In this document: piece by piece, positions 27,767 to 36,274 of the stretch
Layout of the letters: every line of letters starts with the position of its first letter
How positions within the stretch are numbered: the first letter of the stretch is position 1
The notes under the pieces: model-generated
Told to the model about the DNA's origin: nothing
Database searches by the model: none
The model's input: only the letters and a program-made list of their open reading frames with translations
Position numbers and translations under genes: made by a program
Assembly: GCF_015533855.1 (NCBI RefSeq)
Contig: NZ_AP024154.1
Coordinates: 375,001-439,000 of the forward strand
Direction: 5' to 3'
DNA from: Echinicola sp. 20G
GTDB taxonomy: Bacteria; Bacteroidota; Bacteroidia; Cytophagales; Cyclobacteriaceae
DNA: 64,000 nucleotides

Positions 27767-28354
27767 CTAAAGAAGATTGTTTCTTAGTTGGTTGTACTTA
27801 ATCAGATATTCATAATTGAAGCCCTTTTTCCCAAGCTTCTCTTTGACCTCATCTAAGTTTCTAACACTGGTATCTGAATAGGCAGGATTGGTAACAGGGC
27901 TTACATCATAAATCCCTTTAAAGGCTGTAATGGTTCTTACATACATCCCATCTCTCTTTTCCCATTCCTCTCCATCTTCTGCAATTCTAAAAGCAAAACT
28001 AGATTTGGATATATTGCCTTTTTGGATGTTCCTGTATAAGTCTTTCTGATAACTGATTTCCTCATCTATCTCAAACCGATAAAACAAACCAACCTCATCA
28101 ACCCTAAGCTCCAAAGTGTTTACACTATCATTCTTTCTGGCCAATACATAGTTTTGATTGTGGTTGAAAAGAGCCACCACATCACTTAAATCTGTTTGTT
28201 CATTAATGGCTTCCCTGCTAATGGTTTCATAGAAGCCTCCCAAATCCTTGCTCCTTGTATTGAACTTAAGGGCATAACCAGAAATGTATTTCTTATCTTC
28301 TTCCTCCGTAGCCCTAAATTCTATATCACTAAAAGTTCTTATTTCTTTATTCAT
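27767..28354 (-). CDS. HK97-family prohead protease
   Basis: 195 residues of the S78/herpesvirus-assemblin-like fold. The motif VVALFNHNQNYVLARK contains the catalytic His, and GNISKSSFAFRI contains the Ser. The enzyme cleaves the capsid delta domain during head maturation. It lies between portal and capsid, the standard order, with only 11 bp to the portal stop. The first residues (NKEIRTFSDIEFRATEEEDKKYISGYALKFNTRS) are typical of the family. Confidence 0.9.
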   Translation of the reverse strand: MNKEIRTFSDIEFRATEEEDKKYISGYALKFNTRSKDLGGFYETISREAINEQTDLSDVVALFNHNQNYVLARKNDSVNTLELRVDEVGLFYRFEIDEEISYQKDLYRNIQKGNISKSSFAFRIAEDGEEWEKRDGMYVRTITAFKGIYDVSPVTNPAYSDTSVRNLDEVKEKLGKKGFNYEYLIKYNQLRNNLL

Positions 28355-28365
28355 AGCTTAAAAAA

Positions 28366-29574
28366 TTATTCCTCTGCTTTTGAATTGTCCAAATTGGTTT
28401 TGGCCTCATCCTTTGTAATCTTTCCTGTCCAGAAATCCTTGCTCAATTCACTTGGGATTAGGTTGGAATGGATATAGCCTTGACCATTGTATTCCACTGG
28501 TAAATCTTCCTTCTCCCTTATCTCCTGTGGAGTTATCGCATTTAAATAGAAAAGCTCTTTGTAATACTCAGCCCTGCTCTGGCTGTCTCCTCTTAGTACC
28601 GCTTCAACATTTGCCTTTACATAGAAACCATCCAATATTTCCTGCTTGGTAAACAGCTTGTGTTTAAGCTCTGCTTCTATCTTGGTAATGATTGGTAAAA
28701 GGGTCTGTTTGTAATAGTGAAGGTTCTGAATCTCCACATTGCTATAACTGGTTGAGTAATCCCCTACCACAAAAGGAGGAACATTGAGCATACTGGCTAT
28801 TTCCCCTTTCTCAAATTGTCTGCTCTCTAAAAATTGTGTTTGTTCAGGACTAAGGTTAATGTTTTCCAGTTTCATCCCATCCTCTAAAAAGATAACCTTC
28901 TTACCATTCCTACCACTGAAATTATTGCTCAGCTCATTCCTTAACCTATCCCTTTGCCTGTCATTTAAAGGCTTGTCATAGGTTATTGAACCTTTAATTG
29001 AACTTGCTTCTCCTGTGTAAACTCCATTGGTATAATTGGCTGCATTCAGGTTGATTTCAATGTTTCTCCTGAAATTGGAAATGGGATCTATCCCCAAAAA
29101 GCCTGTACCGATATTCTTAAAATGTATCAGGTCTTCATTGGCTATACTATCCCCATCATCAAACTTGAAAAACAGCTTATCATTAAAAATAATTGGTTCC
29201 ACAAAGGAGAAGTTGACAATTACCAAGCTTTCAATATCACCTTTGCCATCCCTTACAATCCTAGCAAATGCATTTCCTTTTAAATGCATAATCAGGAGCA
29301 TTGTATTGAAGAACTCATAAGCTGTTTGGTAACTGTTGCTCTTCTCTTTTATCAAAAAATGGATGTTGCTTTTCTTCTGTACCTCCTTATCCTTATAAAC
29401 CTTAAAAGGCAATGAAGCTATGGTATTTGCAATGCTGTTTACTCCCTGATAAAAAGTACTTATGGTTAAAGCTGTATTGGCATCAACCACACTATTATTA
29501 TTAATATCTTCAATGCTTAGGATAGCAGGGGTTATAGCTACTCTTCTGTTAAAAATACTTTCAAAATATCCCAT
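28366..29574 (-). CDS. Phage portal protein (HK97 family)
   Basis: 402 residues. Recognisable blocks are YQGVNSIANTIASLPFKVYK near residue 45, SNSYQTAYEFFNTMLLIMHLKGNAFARIVRDGKG, and the stem region GRNGKKVIFLEDGMKLENINLSPEQTQFLESRQFEKGEIASMLNVPPFVVGD. The dodecameric portal is the DNA entry channel at one capsid vertex. The gene begins 3 bp after the end of the endolysin gene, so the lysis and head genes form one transcript. Confidence 0.92.
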   Translation of the reverse strand: MGYFESIFNRRVAITPAILSIEDINNNSVVDANTALTISTFYQGVNSIANTIASLPFKVYKDKEVQKKSNIHFLIKEKSNSYQTAYEFFNTMLLIMHLKGNAFARIVRDGKGDIESLVIVNFSFVEPIIFNDKLFFKFDDGDSIANEDLIHFKNIGTGFLGIDPISNFRRNIEINLNAANYTNGVYTGEASSIKGSITYDKPLNDRQRDRLRNELSNNFSGRNGKKVIFLEDGMKLENINLSPEQTQFLESRQFEKGEIASMLNVPPFVVGDYSTSYSNVEIQNLHYYKQTLLPIITKIEAELKHKLFTKQEILDGFYVKANVEAVLRGDSQSRAEYYKELFYLNAITPQEIREKEDLPVEYNGQGYIHSNLIPSELSKDFWTGKITKDEAKTNLDNSKAEE

Positions 29575-29577
29575 TTA

Positions 29578-29955
29578 TCACTTCTTAAAAATTAAAAAAT
29601 CAGGTCTAATATCGAAGTGCAAAAAGCTGTCATACACTCCTAAACCGCCTACTTTTATCTTCCCTTCATCTTTTAGTCTCAGTACAGTTTCCAATAATCC
29701 CTGGGGAGTTATCCCACCAACCTTTATATCAGCAGCCATACCCTTTAAATGGTAGCTGTTCTTAGCTCCTCCAATGGCTTTGTTATGGTCTGGGCTTCTG
29801 TAGCCACTGTTTATATAAATGGGCTTACCCAACTCATCCCTTAAAACCTGAAGGCTTTCTGCCAGTTCTTTAAGGTTGTTTGTAACACAAATTGGAAAAG
29901 CTACACCATCCTTGGATTTGAATTCATCCAATGAAAAATTCTTGGTCAACTTCAT
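29578..29955 (-). CDS. M15A peptidase endolysin
   Basis: 125 residues, a single peptidase M15 domain. Zinc-binding and catalytic motifs are intact: INSGYRSPDHNKAIGGAKNSYHLKGMAADI supplies the first His and Asp, and GVYDSFLHFDIRPD supplies the last His. It is predicted to cut the peptide stems or crosslinks of peptidoglycan at lysis. There is no signal peptide, so export would depend on the holin encoded 6 bp upstream. Confidence 0.88.
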   Translation of the reverse strand: MKLTKNFSLDEFKSKDGVAFPICVTNNLKELAESLQVLRDELGKPIYINSGYRSPDHNKAIGGAKNSYHLKGMAADIKVGGITPQGLLETVLRLKDEGKIKVGGLGVYDSFLHFDIRPDFLIFKK

Positions 29956-29961
29956 AAAAAA

Positions 29962-30417
29962 TCATTTGAACCTATCACCAAACCTTCTTTTCAGTTTATT
30001 TAGAAGGGACAATGGCAATAGCTTTAATTCTGTAAGGTTCTCTGCTATGCTTATGATTTGTTGGCCTGTAAACACCCCGTAAAAAATGCTGTACAAAGGG
30101 TAAAACACTATTACATACATCCCTGCAAACTTTAGAATGCTCAGTATCATCAAAGCTGCAAGCATTGTAAAAAGGAACCTTGGAAACTTCTTTGAAACCA
30201 GTTCCTTCTTATAAATAGCCTTGGCCACTCCACTTAAAAAATCAATCACATATAGCACAATCAAAAAGTAAATTCCACCAACGGACTGAAACAAAAATTG
30301 AAAAATCACATCAATCCCAACTATTAAGGGAACAATGTATTTCAGTATGAAATTGGTGGTTATATTCTTAAACAGGCAGTGTAATAACTCGCCTATACCG
30401 TTAAATCCAAAAAACAT
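29962..30417 (-). CDS. Phage holin-like membrane protein
   Basis: 151 residues with three or four hydrophobic segments (PLIVGIDVIFQFLFQSVGGIYFLIVLYVIDFLSGVAKA, FLFTMLAALMILSILKFAGMYVIVFYPLYSIFYGVF). The YVIDFLSGVAKAIYKKELVSKKF turn is typical of the phi-LC3/toxin-secretion holin family. It would form the inner-membrane lesion that releases the adjacent M15 endolysin. The C-terminus is basic (NKLKRRFGDRFK). A phage motif lies 36 bp upstream of its start. Confidence 0.78.
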   Translation of the reverse strand: MFFGFNGIGELLHCLFKNITTNFILKYIVPLIVGIDVIFQFLFQSVGGIYFLIVLYVIDFLSGVAKAIYKKELVSKKFPRFLFTMLAALMILSILKFAGMYVIVFYPLYSIFYGVFTGQQIISIAENLTELKLLPLSLLNKLKRRFGDRFK

Positions 30418-30452
30418 ATCTCAAAAAATAAAGGTCTTAAATCAATTGACTT

Positions 30453-30470
30453 TAAGTAAAAAACAGTCAA
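30453..30470 (-). promoter_or_regulatory. Phage motif TTGA-N5-TTTTACTTA, copy 4
   Basis: Exact match directly after the terminase stop, 36 bp upstream of the holin ATG. Confidence 0.6.
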
Positions 30471-30471
30471 T

Positions 30472-32079
30472 TCAGACAAAGAAGAATCCACCCTCATTAT
30501 AGGGGCTTTTGTTGTACTCTTCCTCCAAAAGCTCTTCATTCTTATCAATGAAAAATTGGCCTACAGCCATCACCAAAGACACTGCATTATCAATTTTCTC
30601 TTTGGATTTTTCCTTGCTCATCTTCACATTCCCTGCATCATCCTTTACAATCTTAACATTGGAAATACACCACTTTAAAATTGGATTGTTATTGTGAAGA
30701 AGGTTCTTTTCCATTATCAAGGATTCAGTCTTTTTAATGGCAGGAGACATAGATTTATAGCCTTGTCCAAAAGCTGTGAATTTCAATCCTTCTATCTCCA
30801 ACTTGGTAACCAGTTGATCAGCTCCCCATCTATCATAGGCTATATTCTGGATATTGAATTTCTCTGATAGCTCCAATATCTTTTCAAATATGTAATCATC
30901 ATCCCTGCTTCTCAGCTCTGTAAGATAAAGGTGGTTGTTCTTGTTCTTTGCCCATCCAATAAAGGCTTTACCTGCAGCTATATTGTCCTTTCTTTTAGCA
31001 GCTTCATATGGAAGGAAAGTATAACTCAATGTTTTGAATTTGCCGTTGTCCTGTGGAAAGACCAACACAAAAGCATTTAGGTCTTTGTTATTGGACAAGT
31101 CCAACCCTGCCCAACAATCCATCCCCAACAAATCCTCTTCTCCATAATCAATTTGGCCTCCCATCCAATCCAAATTACTTATCCAAGCTTCTACAGAATC
31201 CACCCATATATTAAGGTGTAATTGTCTGTATGTGTTTAAATAGGTTGGAATGGCTTTGGCCTTATTGATCTGCTCAATCAGGTATTCTTCTTTGATGGAT
31301 TTACCAAAGCTTGGATTGGCTTTCTTAGCAGTTTCAATACTAAAAGGATCATCATTTTCATCTGCCTCAAAAATCACTGGCAGGAAAGTTTCATCCTCAA
31401 TAATTCCGTTTATTATCTTCTTGCTGTAATCGTATAGGTCATAGCATATATGGTTTTTATTGCTCCCTGCAGTGGTAATACTTACAAGTAAGGGTTGTGA
31501 CCTTGCTCCCATTGAGGTCTTTAAAACATCATATAATTCACTATCCTTATGGGCGTGTAATTCATCAACAAGAGCAAAGGAAAGGTTGGCACCGTGAAGG
31601 CTTCCTGCATCAGCACTAACCACTTTAAAAAAGGAATTGTCCTTGGTGAATTCAATGGAGTTCCTAAAAAGTTTAAGGTGCTTGGAAAGTTCTTTACTGT
31701 TCCTTACCATACCCTGCATAATCTCAAAAGCAATCCTAGCCTGTTCCCTTGTAGAAGCGGCAAAGTAACCTTCACCTCCCTTTTCACCATCAGCCAAAAT
31801 CATATAAAGACTGATAGCAGAAGACAAAGTTGACTTACTGTTCTTCCTAGGTAGGAAAATGAAAGCTTCCCTGTATTTCCTTAGCTTGGTTTCCTTGGAC
31901 TTCCAACCAAATAGATTCTGGATAATCTCTTTCTCCCAATCCTGTAAAATGTATGGTTTACCTGCTAAATCCCCTTTTACGTGGGTACAAAAAGCTTCTA
32001 TAAATCTGGTTGCCCTGTCTGCAGTGTATGAATCAAAGTAATATTTGCTCCTGTCGATCTTTGTAAAATCAACAGTCAT
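30472..32079 (-). CDS. Terminase large subunit
   Basis: 535 residues of the HK97/P27-type large terminase. The N-terminal ATPase has a Walker A-like FLPRKNSKSTLSSA and a Walker B ALVDELHAH; the C-terminal RNase H-like nuclease starts at GLDLSNNKDLNAFVLVF with its first metal-binding Asp. It cuts concatemeric DNA and drives it into the prohead. The N-terminal ADRATRFIEAFCTHVKGDLAGKPYILQDWEKEIIQNLFGW is a family signature. The gene is 20 bp downstream of the small subunit. Confidence 0.95.
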   Translation of the reverse strand: MTVDFTKIDRSKYYFDSYTADRATRFIEAFCTHVKGDLAGKPYILQDWEKEIIQNLFGWKSKETKLRKYREAFIFLPRKNSKSTLSSAISLYMILADGEKGGEGYFAASTREQARIAFEIMQGMVRNSKELSKHLKLFRNSIEFTKDNSFFKVVSADAGSLHGANLSFALVDELHAHKDSELYDVLKTSMGARSQPLLVSITTAGSNKNHICYDLYDYSKKIINGIIEDETFLPVIFEADENDDPFSIETAKKANPSFGKSIKEEYLIEQINKAKAIPTYLNTYRQLHLNIWVDSVEAWISNLDWMGGQIDYGEEDLLGMDCWAGLDLSNNKDLNAFVLVFPQDNGKFKTLSYTFLPYEAAKRKDNIAAGKAFIGWAKNKNNHLYLTELRSRDDDYIFEKILELSEKFNIQNIAYDRWGADQLVTKLEIEGLKFTAFGQGYKSMSPAIKKTESLIMEKNLLHNNNPILKWCISNVKIVKDDAGNVKMSKEKSKEKIDNAVSLVMAVGQFFIDKNEELLEEEYNKSPYNEGGFFFV

Positions 32080-32099
32080 TTATAAATCAAAAAATAGAA

Positions 32100-32588
32100 T
32101 CAGTTTACACTTAAAAAATCATCTAATGAAGCTGAATCATCCACCTCTTCATTCTTAATTTTACTTATCTTCTGTCTCTCACTTGGGCTTAATCCAAACT
32201 TACCCATCAAGCTATTGTAGTTCTTAAAGGCATTATTGGCAATGTTTACCCAAGGACTCACCATTTCATAGCTTGAGCCATTCTTATTGGTTCCATTCAC
32301 CACATAACCTTCTTTCTTCAGCTTATATTGGGCTTCCACATACTTCCCATATTCAGCAGATAGAAGTTCAAGTGTTTCAATATCTGTTTCTGTGAGTACA
32401 AAGGATTCAGAAAGCTTGTCCCTGTAAGATTCAAAGAATGCTTTCCCATATTTATTTAGAAATGTAGGAGCTTTGACCTTTTTGGGTTCAGATACTTTGG
32501 CTGTCTCCATTGGATCATCCAATTCCCTGCACTTCCTAAGTGTACCCCTCTTTTCTTTTATTTCTCTTGGTAAAGTAATACTCGGCAT
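32100..32588 (-). CDS. Terminase small subunit (P27 family)
   Basis: 162 residues. The PTFLNKYGKAFFESYRDKLSESFVLTETDIETLELLSAEYGKYVEAQYKLKKEGYVV core and ending NNAFKNYNSLMGKFGLSPSERQKISK are typical of P27-like small terminases. It recognises the packaging site on phage DNA and feeds it to the large subunit. It lies right in front of the large subunit. The closest phage motif lies about 120 bp upstream, beyond a terminator. Confidence 0.85.
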   Translation of the reverse strand: MPSITLPREIKEKRGTLRKCRELDDPMETAKVSEPKKVKAPTFLNKYGKAFFESYRDKLSESFVLTETDIETLELLSAEYGKYVEAQYKLKKEGYVVNGTNKNGSSYEMVSPWVNIANNAFKNYNSLMGKFGLSPSERQKISKIKNEEVDDSASLDDFLSVN

Positions 32589-32708
32589 AGTCTAAAAAAT
32601 TAAATCCCACCCCTAGAGGGATAAGGATGCGTGTAAATGTTGGTATGCTTAAACGGTTAACTAAAATTTTTATAAAAGTTTCAACCGCCCCATACCCTTC
32701 TTTTTCAG

Positions 32709-32726
32709 TAAGTAAAATCCAATCAA
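32709..32726 (-). promoter_or_regulatory. Phage motif TTGA-N5-TTTTACTTA, copy 5
   Basis: Exact match just downstream of the terminator at 32734-32760 and about 120 bp before the small terminase start. Confidence 0.55.
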
Positions 32727-32733
32727 AAAAAAT

Positions 32734-32760
32734 ATCCTGCCAGACAAAGCCCAACAGGAT
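32734..32760 (-). terminator. Terminator after the sigma-like gene
   Basis: ATCCTG/CAGGAT stem with a U8 tract on the minus strand. It lies between motif copies 5 and 6. Confidence 0.7.
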
Positions 32761-32802
32761 CAAAAAATAACTTAACAATCAAGACGAAAAAACTAACACC
32801 TA

Positions 32803-32820
32803 TAAGTAAAACCCAATCAA
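32803..32820 (-). promoter_or_regulatory. Phage motif TTGA-N5-TTTTACTTA, copy 6
   Basis: Exact match overlapping the stop codon of the sigma-like gene; it shares the extended form TTGATTGGnTTTTACTTA with copy 5. Confidence 0.55.
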
Positions 32821-33335
32821 CTCCTGCACCCCACACACTCCAACTGAAGCTTACTCTTTATCTCCTTCATACATTTATAATTGTACTCAATAGCTGTTTG
32901 ATAGGTAACACTCAACCTCTTTGCAATCTCCTTATAGCTGTAGCCCTTAATCACCAAATAAAACACTCTCCATCTGGTAAGCTTCTTATCAATCAAGTAA
33001 TAATTCTTAAATACATACTGCTTGATCTCATTCAATGTACTCTTAAAAAGTGGAGTGTCTTCAATATAATACACCTCATCAGGGACAAAATCAGGAATCT
33101 CCCTTTCCTCCTCACTCAGGTAGTTAATCCCATAATGAAATTGCTTATAAAAAGTGGTTGAATAGTTCCAAACTATCCCTTTGATATAGTTCTTTAATCG
33201 GTCTGTCAGAGGCTTATCTATCAACTCCTTCTCACATAGGATCAATAAAACCTCTTGTCTTACATCTTCAAAATCTTCTTTGTTCTTAATTGTTTTGCAT
33301 ACGCTTTCTACGTAATCGTAAATATTTGAATTCAT
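32817..33335 (-). CDS. Sigma-factor-like late regulator
   Basis: 172 residues. The N-terminal part (YVESVCKTIKNKEDFEDVRQEVLLILCEKELIDKPLTDRLKNYIKGIVWNYSTTFYKQF) resembles sigma region 2, and the C-terminal part (LTRWRVFYLVIKGYSYKEIAKRLSVTYQTAIEYNYKCMKEIKSKL) is a region 4 / HTH of LuxR-sigma type that would read a -35-like element. It is probably a positional regulator of the phage late genes, because it is encoded upstream of the terminase and next to repeated promoter-like motifs. Direct evidence for the partner site is lacking. Confidence 0.7.
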   Translation of the reverse strand: MNSNIYDYVESVCKTIKNKEDFEDVRQEVLLILCEKELIDKPLTDRLKNYIKGIVWNYSTTFYKQFHYGINYLSEEEREIPDFVPDEVYYIEDTPLFKSTLNEIKQYVFKNYYLIDKKLTRWRVFYLVIKGYSYKEIAKRLSVTYQTAIEYNYKCMKEIKSKLQLECVGCRS

Positions 33336-33394
33336 TAATATTCATACCTAAAAAAATCATAACTGTAACCATTATCTAAAAAGTAAACTGAATA

Positions 33395-35029
33395 TTATCT
33401 ATTGAACTTCCTGAAAGCTGCAATGAATTGGTAAAGGAGGTAGGCCATCAATAGCTTATAACCAAAATCCCAAACTTTCAACCAATTACAAAATTTATAA
33501 TCTTTGATGTTGTCTAGGAATAAGAACGGCTTTATAAAATAAGAGTAGTTACCATTCATAAAATCCCAAAAGCTATCATCCCTGTACCACTGGAAATAAA
33601 AGTAAAGCAATGTTATATATTGAACACTAAAGAATAGCATCCACCCTAAAGCATATTGTGGTTTGGTTCCGTGATTATTGGATAGTTTATTTGCCCAAAG
33701 AATAAACTTGTTCATCATTCCCAAGCCTTGGGATTGATCATTTAATAATTCATTATACTCAAGAGCTTTAAATCTTTGTTCCAAATAATGATTTTTATGA
33801 TCTTGAGAAATTCCCTTTAACTCCCTGTATAAACTAAGATAATTTGTCCCTGCTTCTTTCCCTTGAGAAGAAATTGCCCTAGTTGGAATATCTATCAAAT
33901 TATAAACCTTAAGACCTATTAATGATGATTCTGAAAAATTAATATTGGAAAATAAATGTAAAAAAGAAGGACTTAATTCAACATTTTGTAAGATTGACTT
34001 ATCTATTTCTAAGATAGATCCGTTTTTTTCGACACTTATATTTTTAAATGAAATTAACCCTTGGCAAGTAAATCTATCAAAACGCACATTTTCCAAAACA
34101 GAATTCACGATATAGTTTGACCCAAGAATATAATTTGACAGCAATATATTTTTAATGCTAAAGTTTCCAATTGTGACGTTGGCGGAATTCTCAATAATTA
34201 CCTTATTAATTTCACATTTTCTTTTAGATATATCCATATTATAAATACTCAACATTTTAGAATCAACCCCCTGAATGTTAATCATTTCTACCTCACCTCT
34301 CTTGTAAACAAAATCTTCTATATCTATCTCTATTGTGTCAAATTGAACATCAAAAATCACAATTTCTTTTGGATTAGAAATTTCAATCTTCGATTTAGAT
34401 TTTAAAACGACATTTTCAAAAAACAAATAATCCACTGTTGATTCCTCTATCTTAATATTGTCAGCCCTAACCTTCAAAAAATCTAGCTTGTTAAATTCAC
34501 ATCGTCTAATTAAAATTTCACTTAAATAGTTAGGGATTGTGTCTGAGAAGAAAAAATTTTCAATAATGGAATCTTCAATTGTCAACTCTACTTTAGATAG
34601 ATTACCCAATTGCAATTGAGAGCTTTGGAATTTTTTAAAATGTAAAGATATATTTGGAAAACTTCCATCTTTTTTCTCAAGTGAGAAAAGAGCATCTATG
34701 GATAAAACTTCTAAATTACCTGATAGAGAAAGATCAACATTCAATATATCTTCAGAAGTTGTGTGCAAAGAATCGAAATAAAATCGCCCTCCTTTCCCAT
34801 TGAAATGTTCCCTTCTTGAGATAAAGCAAAAATTAAAATAAACTGTTTTATTTGAAAAGTCTCGCTTATAAAACCACCCTCTCGGGAAATCTATATTATT
34901 AAATTCAAATACATCTACCTTATTATATTGAGACAGTATAAAATTATTTACTTCACTTATTTTGGCTCGTGGGTTAAATTCATATACCTGTGTCTCACTA
35001 TCACGATAAACCAATTTAAAATATTCCAT
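33395..35029 (-). CDS. Beta-rich repeat membrane protein, paralogue 1
   Basis: About 544 residues from the ATG at 35029 (MEYFKLVYRD); an in-frame ATG at 35077 is also possible. The first 400 residues are strand-rich degenerate repeats with alternating hydrophobic and polar residues (like a right-handed beta-helix or diverged pentapeptide repeats). Then comes a conserved helix EQRFKALEYNELL, the motif NNHGTKP, two membrane segments and the end YQFIAAFRKFNR. Paralogues at 40129 and 41747 share this C-terminal plan. It lies downstream of the PD-(D/E)XK-like gene on the same strand. Function unknown; an exclusion or defence effector is possible. Confidence 0.7.
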   Translation of the reverse strand: MEYFKLVYRDSETQVYEFNPRAKISEVNNFILSQYNKVDVFEFNNIDFPRGWFYKRDFSNKTVYFNFCFISRREHFNGKGGRFYFDSLHTTSEDILNVDLSLSGNLEVLSIDALFSLEKKDGSFPNISLHFKKFQSSQLQLGNLSKVELTIEDSIIENFFFSDTIPNYLSEILIRRCEFNKLDFLKVRADNIKIEESTVDYLFFENVVLKSKSKIEISNPKEIVIFDVQFDTIEIDIEDFVYKRGEVEMINIQGVDSKMLSIYNMDISKRKCEINKVIIENSANVTIGNFSIKNILLSNYILGSNYIVNSVLENVRFDRFTCQGLISFKNISVEKNGSILEIDKSILQNVELSPSFLHLFSNINFSESSLIGLKVYNLIDIPTRAISSQGKEAGTNYLSLYRELKGISQDHKNHYLEQRFKALEYNELLNDQSQGLGMMNKFILWANKLSNNHGTKPQYALGWMLFFSVQYITLLYFYFQWYRDDSFWDFMNGNYSYFIKPFLFLDNIKDYKFCNWLKVWDFGYKLLMAYLLYQFIAAFRKFNR

Positions 35030-35233
35030 AAGGTGATTAAATAGTTGTGAAAAATAGAGCGTAAACTTAACATACACGCTATGATAAAAAAATAGATAAA
35101 CTAAAAATCTCTTTTAACTTAATCATATGGCCGTATGGTATTTAAAATCAAACTCCCCACCCCCAACATAAAAAAGCAAATCTTAGCTCCAATAGTCATA
35201 GCAAAGAAGGTCGCAACAGTAAAGCAAAACAAA

Positions 35234-35710
35234 CTAATCAATATCAACAGTCTCATTTCTAATTATTCCTTTAGGTGATGGAGTAAGAAAATAGCACTCC
35301 TTATAAGCCAATGAACTCGTATCTACTGTGGTGCTAGGTAAATGCAATTGCTGAACCTGCAAATCTTTCTGATTATAAAGATTGATCATTATGAAGCCAT
35401 CCAAGTAAGTGCATATATAAAAAGGCATAAAACCAAGCTCTGCAAACTTCATCAGGTTATCATATTTGTACTTCTCAATCAGTACATCAGGATAAGCATC
35501 AATCTTTACATTTCTGCTTTTTACCTCAACCACTAAAGGCTTGTATTTATCTGAAAAAGCAATCAAATCTATCTCATCATATTCATCTATGGTAGCTGAA
35601 ATATGCTTGAAACTAAGGCTCTGTAGAAGCTCTACAACCTTCTTTCTTCCCTCCTCCTCATAGGCTTTAAAGCCACTATGAGAAGAGGTTGTTGTATTAT
35701 AAAATGTCAT
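35234..35710 (-). CDS. PD-(D/E)XK nuclease-like protein
   Basis: 158 residues. The pattern E-YDEIDLIAFSDKYKPLVVEVKSRNV has the acidic residue, the Asp and the E-x-K of the PD-(D/E)XK nuclease core in the right spacing, so a metal-dependent DNase or RNase activity is likely. The rest (LMKFAELGFMPFYICTYLDGFIMINLYNQ) is consistent with the alpha/beta fold seen in Holliday-junction resolvase or restriction-like proteins. It precedes membrane paralogue 1 on the same strand, with about 200 bp between them. Substrate unknown. Confidence 0.65.
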   Translation of the reverse strand: MTFYNTTTSSHSGFKAYEEEGRKKVVELLQSLSFKHISATIDEYDEIDLIAFSDKYKPLVVEVKSRNVKIDAYPDVLIEKYKYDNLMKFAELGFMPFYICTYLDGFIMINLYNQKDLQVQQLHLPSTTVDTSSLAYKECYFLTPSPKGIIRNETVDID

Positions 35711-35738
35711 TTGGATTTAGTATTGAAAAGTGGGTGAA

Positions 35739-35756
35739 TGAGTAAAAATCATCTAA
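35739..35756 (-). promoter_or_regulatory. Degenerate phage motif TTAG-N5-TTTTACTCA
   Basis: Three mismatches to the consensus, 29 bp upstream of the nuclease-like gene start. Confidence 0.35.
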
Positions 35757-35824
35757 AAATAACTGGTACAAATATAGTGAATTTTAAATACAAAAACAAT
35801 TAATGTATGTACATATTTTAAAAT

Positions 35825-35852
35825 AAAAAAACTCCCCTGATCTTCAGGAGAG
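35825..35852 (-). terminator. Terminator after the 35861 gene
   Basis: CTCTCCTGA/TCAGGGGAG hairpin with a T7 tract on the minus strand. Confidence 0.75.
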
Positions 35853-35860
35853 CTTATAAA

Positions 35861-36274
35861 TCAATCTATTAAGTCATTTTGAAAACTAATCAAATCTCCA
35901 CCCTTACTAAACTTTCTTTTGAAGAAGATTGAATGAATTCCTCCACCTTCATATTCTTCAGTCAAGTTGGAAAGCGAATATTCCTCAAAAGTCGTTTCAT
36001 TGTCAAAATGGAGGCAATAACCTTTCTGCTTATTAGGAATTACATTTAATGTATAATCCCTATCACCTCCATTATACCCCTTTAAGGATTGTAAGAAAAC
36101 CTTAACCTCTAAATGATCCCCCTTATCTGTAAGGAAAACATCAAAATCAAGTTTATTAGTCTCTTCGCTATCTACCGTTATAGTCATACCTGAAACATAT
36201 TCAGGAAAAGGGACATTGGGGGATTTTTCCCCCAATTTATTCCCATCAACATCAAGGATAATAACTTTATCCAT
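35861..36274 (-). CDS. Hypothetical acidic prophage protein
   Basis: 137 residues, acidic and strand-rich (VIILDVDGNKLGEKSPNVPFPEYVSGMTITVDSEETNKLDFDVFLTDKGD). No known motif, signal or membrane segment. Its start overlaps the end of the upstream 36267 gene by 8 bp, so the two are coupled. Both belong to the same minus-strand unit in front of the nuclease and membrane-protein genes. Confidence 0.6.
   Translation of the reverse strand: MDKVIILDVDGNKLGEKSPNVPFPEYVSGMTITVDSEETNKLDFDVFLTDKGDHLEVKVFLQSLKGYNGGDRDYTLNVIPNKQKGYCLHFDNETTFEEYSLSNLTEEYEGGGIHSIFFKRKFSKGGDLISFQNDLID

Noticed and set aside
32536..32778. 80-residue minus-strand frame between sigma-like and terminase genes
   Set aside because: It contains a terminator hairpin and a phage motif, overlaps the small terminase gene and has no coding character.
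33353..33375. Additional copy of the phage motif upstream of the sigma-like gene
   Set aside because: Only a partial match (no TTGA half at the right distance), so not counted.
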